The notes beneath the pieces are model-generated. The model made no database searches. It was not told where the DNA came from and saw nothing but the letters and a program-made list of their open reading frames with translations. Source: Eutreptiella sp. 'Long Island Sound 2002' (Eukaryota > Euglenozoa > Euglenophyceae > Eutreptiales > Eutreptiaceae). From it: 64,000 bases of DNA. The translations under genes and the position numbers were made by a program. Of the stretch, positions 59,219-64,000 are shown piece after piece; the first letter of the stretch is position 1, and every line of letters begins with the position of its first letter. The stretch lies in the NCBI GenBank assembly GCA_964036045.1, contig OZ038389.1, positions 36,784,912 to 36,848,911 on the forward strand, written 5' to 3'.

Positions 59219-59635
59219 CACATCAGTGTCACCTGCTGCAGCAGGGCAATAGAACAACAGACTGTTTGTTACACACTTGAAAAGGCCTGTCAGGGGGTTA
59301 GCATCACTGTAGGGTGCTGACTTGACGACACTTTTGTGCGGCACTGTGGGCATCTTGGTATAACCAGACCCACACAATTCCCAAACAGCATGGTCGTCCC
59401 AGGACAGCACCAACCCTTTTCGTGAAATTGCCAACGTCACAGCTTTTTTCACCAACCTGCTGGAGAAGTGGGAGTCAACATTCCATTCTGAGGTCTCTTT
59501 TTGGAACTTGCGATGCGACACAGATGCTATAGGATGATGCAACTTGCTGACTGCACTCCTACAACGCTTTGCCGCACAGTAATGCCTGACACTGCCACCA
59601 GAAATTTTGAATCCACCACCGATTCGTTGCGTCAC
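59219..59635 (-). pseudogene. Transposon D protein, DDE-like catalytic first half
   Basis: It reads GGFKISGGSVRHYCAAKRC, a basic helical part and GLVLSWDDHAVWELCGSGYTKMPTVPHK (candidate first catalytic Asp), then FKCVTNSLLFYCPAAAGDTDVKKK at the homopolymer. It overlaps the end of the 61016 frame between 59559 and 59635, so another frame change or small intron lies there. Confidence 0.5.
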
Positions 59636-61090
59636 TCTGGCAGCAATGTTTGACCAGGTTGAATGTCATACGCAGATGGGTGCTGCTGGTGAGTGACACC
59701 AGCATTGATTTGAAAACACGCTTTGCAACTGCACCAGGAAGCGTCAACAGATATTTGTGCACTGGCAGTGCTGCCACTTTCTCACGTACCATCTGCGCAC
59801 CGTGGGCTTGCCCTACAACACACGAAATGTGCTCAAGCAGCTCACGTCGAGCAGCAGCACCTTCTGGTGGGGCAAACCACACAACTGGGCCACCAGGCAC
59901 ATGAAAAAATTCAGCAGCACTTTGCAAATGGGAGCATAACCAGTCGTGAAACCTGCTGGCTGATCCGAGATGCTTGGATGTTGGCTGGCAGCTAGCCTCC
60001 TTGCCCAATGCCATGAGATCAGACTGATTGGCACAAAGAAAGTGCAGTAACACATCAATGCAAAGTGCCAAATGATGGGCAGCTGCAGCAGGCATGCGGC
60101 TAACAGAAGGCACGCTGGCAGAAGTCTTTCTGTGCTTCCGAGGTCTGTGTTCAGTCACTGCAGCATAGCGGAAGCAGACTGCCTGCAGCAGCTCCTCCAA
60201 ACGGCAACGTGGCCAATCGGCAGCCGGACTGCAGTTGAACATTTCAAACAGGTTGATGTCCTCAGTCAAGGCCACGGGCCTGATGAGAGGCGCCGGTTGG
60301 ACAGGTGGCAGGAAGACAGTGTAGTGGTCTACAGTTTGCAGAATGACAGCATGGGCACTTGCTGATGGCAGCGGCCCAGACTCAGCAACAACATAGTACA
60401 CATTGTCTGTCTGTTGCACTACCGTACAAGCAACCTGTAGCCTGTGCGCCAACTGCACAAGGCGTTCTGGATACAAATACTGCAAGTGCACACGATCAGC
60501 AGGTTCATGCAGCATCTGCCTGACAGTCCAAACCAGCACTGTTTGCTCTGCTGTAGGTTGAATTGGGGGTGGAGACATGGATTGAACACAAAAATTCAAC
60601 AGAGCGTAGACGCCACAGTCCCCCAGAGCAGGTGTTTCATGCACAGTGCCTGACACTGTGACAGCAGAGCAAACCTCAGACACAGAAACAGCCCTAGCAG
60701 AAGCAGCAGAGCAGGTACCTGTGCCAGCAATCGATTGAATTGCAGCACTCACATCCTGCAGGATTGGAGGGAGTGCAAGCGTTGCAGGGGTGCCAGACAA
60801 CTGTGGTCCACCTGCTTGTCTCAGCAAGTGGCCCAGAGCACCTGTAGGCGCAATGTCAAACATGTTGCATAAATTCTGCACATGGGCAGACAGTACAGGC
60901 ATGCAGTGCACATTTGCAATTGGGGGCGGGAGAATAGAAGACACCACAGGGACAATGTGGGGGGCTGTTGCAGAGAGTGCTGGACTTGAAAAATCAAGGG
61001 GTGTGTGTTGTTGCACTGGTGTGGATGGTTGGGACGAGGAGGAGTTTGTTGGGGATGGGAGGGAGCGTTGGGAACTGGGGCTAAAAAAGT
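59559..61090 (-). pseudogene. Transposon D protein, OTU-like cysteine protease region
   Basis: The frame is open from about 61090 (TDFFSPSSQRSLPSP, then V at 61016) to 59559. The protease-like part is about 60640-60290: ETPALGDCGVYALLNFCVQ with the candidate catalytic Cys in GDCG, then YLYPERLVQLAHRLQVACTVVQQ and the candidate His in VDHYTVFLPP. This Asp-x-Cys / His-Tyr layout resembles OTU-type deubiquitinases; a Ulp1-like fold is the alternative. Proteases of both kinds are known in some eukaryotic DNA transposons. A helical domain of unknown type follows. Confidence 0.5.
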
Positions 61091-61674
61091 CAGTGAGAAC
61101 TGTAACTTTGCGGCCTTGCCTGGGGGATAGGGATGAGGCGGAGGAGCTGGTAGAAGAGGGTAGAGGTAAAGAAATCTGTTATGGTGGTTTTGCGTGGTGT
61201 GGATGGCGGGCAGGGGGTGGGACGGGAGGAAGGGGGGTCTTTGGAAAATGACTCCTCTTTGTTTGAAATGCTATTCAACAAAGAGGTACACACAGTGATC
61301 CAGTGAGCATCACTCGTGGGGGAAGGTAGGGGCCTCACACGGGCACGCTTGGCGCGTTCTAGTGCACAGTCACGCACCAAATGATCCACAGGGGAAAAAT
61401 GCTTCCCTGCTCTCAAGCGGTGTGCTTCTTGACAGCTAGCCTTTACTTGGGTTTTTAAAGGCAATAACCCTGCAACTGAGCACCGCTTGTCTGCTATCGC
61501 TTTTGCTACCTTTTGTTGCAAAGCCCATCTTTGTTGGACAATCTGATTTCTGTCCTTCAAAGGGGTGGAGGGAAACATCTCATACACGAATACATGTTCC
61601 GAATTCCAAAATTCTTCATAGGGGGTGCGTGGCACAGGAAAAGGTTTAAAAGGCAAAGCAATGATGTCCGACAT
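61090..61674 (-). pseudogene. Transposon D protein, N-terminal part
   Basis: It starts at ATG 61672-61674 (MSDIIALPFKPFPVPRTPYEEFWNSEHVF), with conserved-looking YEEFW, followed by helical basic sequence (LVRDCALERAKRARVRPLP) and a Ser/Pro-rich linker. The frame ends at 61090 out of register. The phrase ITDFFTS here and LTDFFSPS in the next frame suggests a small duplication at the break. Confidence 0.5.
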
Positions 61675-62223
61675 TTTTCCTGGTAAAATGCAGAAAACCC
61701 AGAAATGGTGCTGAAAAAAGATACTTGTTTATTCCTCCTTTCTAACTGGGTGGGAGTGTTAGAAGGAGAGGTCGCGGCCACCTTTACAGCCCCCGAGGGA
61801 TGGGGGGGGTCTGAGTGCGTATTTCGCTTAGCCCACTTTATAAGGGGGTTGGGCATTGCGACTCCTGAGGAGGAGCCCTGGGCGCCCCCAGTCCTCAGTT
61901 TTTTTCTTTTGCCCCCTCCCCTAATTGGATGCGCCAAAAAAGGGTGTTACACCTGTCGGACATCAGCCATCACGGTTGAGCGCACTAGGGGAACTGCCCC
62001 CCTAGGCCCTGCCCGTGCCCCTTTTATACCCCGTAGGGCCCGGCGGGAGTTAAGTCCGGAATTTTTTTCAGTTCGCTGGGTAAAAAGTACCCAAAATTTT
62101 GTTTCATGAACGGTCCTGACCTTCGAGCCCCTTTCCCGGAACCCCCCCCCCTCCTTCGGAGGGCTCGAAGCCCCCCCCCCCCCCCCCCCCCCCCCCCCGC
62201 GCAAACCTTTTTTCCCCTTCCCC
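61675..62223. other. Transposon D 5' flank and right end
   Basis: It holds the presumed promoter and 5' UTR, a C-run hairpin module (62122-62170, ttcgagccc ... gggctcgaa), a C28 run (62171-62198) and the inverted end. No gene is supported. Confidence 0.5.
62171..62198 (+). repeat. C28 homopolymer in the right end of transposon D
   Basis: It is twenty-eight consecutive C. The left end has only a short G run at the matching place, so the tract has expanded at one end, or its length is uncertain in the assembly. Confidence 0.9.
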
Positions 62224-62228
62224 AATGG

Positions 62229-62646
62229 TGTGCAGGTCAATCACCGCAGCCTCATACTTCAACTCTTTGATGAACTTCAGAATGGTCTTCTTGCGCGGCG
62301 GAGAACTTAGTTGGTGCCATACCCGTCCAGTGGATCACCTGGTTGTACCTTGTTAACCCAGGTGCGCAGCGTGTGGAGCGGCGGTGCTCTAGACCCATAA
62401 CGCAGCACGACGTGGTTATAGTTTTCTTCCGGGTATACTTGCACGCAAGCGGCCTTTTGCGGCTGGGTCCACTCTAGCCAAATCCTCGGCGCTGAACTCT
62501 TGTACTAACGGGCCTTGGAACTGCTGGACACCTTCTTGGTTTGCGCCTCTAGGACTGCGGCAAAGGCATCGTTCATGGACTGGCTCCCCCTTGTGAAGAA
62601 GCGCTGTATGATTGAGGGACAAAAGGCATAACTGGAAATTTATCAT
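62229..62646 (-). pseudogene. CENP-B/Tc5-type transposase, N-terminal part (split)
   Basis: The minus strand holds the part of the split transposase upstream of the insertion. One frame ends ...ILKFIKELKYEAAVIDLHTI at 62240-62290, directly at the insert, and the product resumes at 57229 with the helix-turn-helix region. The rest (62646-62416) is open but contains stops toward the insert, so the host gene was already decaying or has unrecognised introns. Confidence 0.4.
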
Positions 62647-63756
62647 TATTATAAATCACGATTGTTCAATATTACTATTATTACTATTATTCACAAAAAA
62701 AAGTCAATAGAACACAATACAAAGCCGTGAGATCTGGATTCCAAAATTTGAAAGCGTTTGCGCGCAATTTTAGTTCGTTGTTGTAGCGGTTCTTAACAGC
62801 TGGCCGTTTCGGCATGCGGCTGTTCGGAACGCCAGCCAAACGAACTGCTACAAAACGAACCTTTACGCCTACGAACTATTACCACCCCCTGTAGGCCGAA
62901 CTGAGAGTGCCGAAGCCCAAGGGCGAGTTCAATGTGAATATAGGTTTTGGCCAGATAGCCAGATAGCCAGAGAGCCAGATATGGTCAACAATTATTGTGT
63001 ATGTCTAGCCACACTTGTTATGGTGATAGTACCGTTGTCCAACGGAGAAAGCTGTCATTTGGCATCACTTCTACATGAGGTGGTGGGATACCATTGTGTG
63101 TAGGGTGGGAGATGACAATTAGAGATTTCTACTTGCCCCCCGAGAAGATCTCCAAATTGATGGTGGGGAAACGCAACATGAAAGAGGACAGATTGCATGC
63201 ATTGCCGCCACTTCACCACCTTCACTCCATCTCCAACTTGAACGCCATGCTTCTTTGCCACCAAAACCTATCGAAATCTGCATTAGGGTTTAAGAATACC
63301 CAGACAGAAGACATGAAGCACAATTGCCCTCGAAACGCCATAAGAAACATACTGCCATGGTATCGGAAAGTTCTCTCACGGACAAAAGAGAGATTGATGC
63401 CTCAAACCCCACTTACAAAGGGCCCACACTTATGCCATTCTGTATTCCACTATGACTGGGGTTCCAAAACTACCCACTTTACTTCGGTATAGCGCGCACA
63501 CAGTGCATGAAAAAGAGTAAATTTGGACTGTTTTGTGCCCAACTACGCCATTTCTTGGCAGTCAAGTTCCAGCAACGTAGTGGCCGTGACTGAGTCTCTG
63601 CTCTCTACATGTTTGGGATATGGGGTGCCCTCAGTGTATACATGAATGATTGGCAAACAAGAGCATACGGTCCCAGACTGGTACCATTGTTGTTTGATGA
63701 TTTTTTTTGCCATGGGATATTTTGCAGCGGGTTTATTTCGCATGCAGTCCTGAATT
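62647..63756. other. AT-rich intergenic stretch
   Basis: No gene is supported. It includes an (ATT)n-like run (62663-62693) and a short ccagatag tandem (62952-62985). Confidence 0.45.
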
Positions 63757-64000
63757 TGCTGTGGGAAATTTCACACCCACATGCTGTGAGCCAACCTTTG
63801 GTTGGTGGTGGTTGCTGTTATTTGCTGATGCTTTGCAGTTGAATCCTAGAGGGTTGTGGTTCCTTCCCGATGAGTTGCTGGTTGCTACTTCATGGTGGTT
63901 CTTGTTATTTCCTGGTGGTTGCTGGTGTTTTCTGATGCATTGCTGTTACCGTTCAATCCCTGCAAGGCACAATACTTTGCACTCAGACAATTGAACAAAG
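63757..64000 (+). repeat. About 245-bp dispersed repeat, copy 2 (cut by window edge)
   Basis: It is nearly identical to 35880-36127 and in the same orientation. It may continue beyond the window. Confidence 0.85.

Larger units (their letters stand above)
57230..62228 (-). mobile_element. DNA transposon D (OTU-like, DDE-like, PHD gene) inserted in another transposase
   Basis: Inverted ends are gggggaaaaaaggtttgcgc (57244-57263) and its complement at 62198-62217, continuing inward as G-rich/C-rich runs to a ttcgagccc module. AATGG flanks both sides (57230-57234 and 62224-62228) and is the candidate target duplication. The outermost few bases of the two ends differ, so the exact ends are tentative. 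The insert is about 5.0 kb and contains one minus-strand gene, frameshifted several times. Confidence 0.65.

Noticed and set aside
1-64000. CRISPR arrays or bacterial-style operons
   Set aside because: No regularly spaced direct repeats with unique spacers. Introns, LTRs and a LINE indicate a eukaryotic nuclear sequence.

Overview
The window looks like intergenic DNA from the nucleus of a large, repeat-rich eukaryotic genome, most likely a microalga or other protist. The evidence is stacked LTR retrotransposons, a LINE, DNA transposons with introns and GT..AG splice signals, tRNA-like SINE heads and microsatellites, with no bacterial operons or ribosome binding sites. The Lys/Gly-rich Gag tails and base-modification enzymes on transposons would suit a prasinophyte-type green alga or a dinoflagellate. 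Lineage is an inference and is not shown by the sequence.

Positions 1-25700 hold three nested elements. (i) A decayed Ty3/Gypsy element 'A' (Gag, protease, Dam-like methyltransferase, RT, RNase H, integrase, chromodomain) runs from the left edge to about 7.87 kb and resumes at 24949. (ii) A DNA transposon 'B' (7870-24948) with perfect 27-bp terminal inverted repeats sits inside the 3' end of A. It has a TA target duplication, and the uninterrupted site is preserved in the related element C at 32923. B carries minus-strand, intron-containing genes: a putative transposase (24716-22747), an accessory nuclear-type protein (22644 to 9016, interrupted) and a TET/JBP-like 2-oxoglutarate dioxygenase (8994-8313). 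An 11-bp palindrome, CGGTT(C/G)AACCG, fills its subterminal regions and its introns. (iii) A young intact chromovirus-like Ty3/Gypsy element 'B2' (11350-22146) has 532/531-bp LTRs and AAAAC duplications. It has landed in an intron of B's accessory gene. Its Gag and Pol share one frame, separated by a single TAG.

Positions 27368-34100 hold a 5'-truncated, frameshifted relative of A (element C). From 34 to 39 kb there are degenerate repeats, several tRNA-like sequences and possible exons. Positions 39450-46600 hold a minus-strand LINE with open ORF1 and ORF2 (APE endonuclease, RT, RNase H). Its ORF2 stop codon lies inside a tRNA-like sequence. From 46.6 to 55.3 kb the DNA is mostly unannotatable, with a few minus-strand putative exons. 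At 56.3-62.6 kb a CENP-B/Tc5-type transposase gene is split by a 5-kb DNA transposon (57235-62223) whose frameshifted gene encodes an OTU-like protease, a DDE-like core and a PHD finger.

The main theme is DNA base-modification domains on selfish elements. All three Gypsy elements carry a Dam-type methyltransferase-like domain between protease and RT, and transposon B carries a TET/JBP-like dioxygenase.
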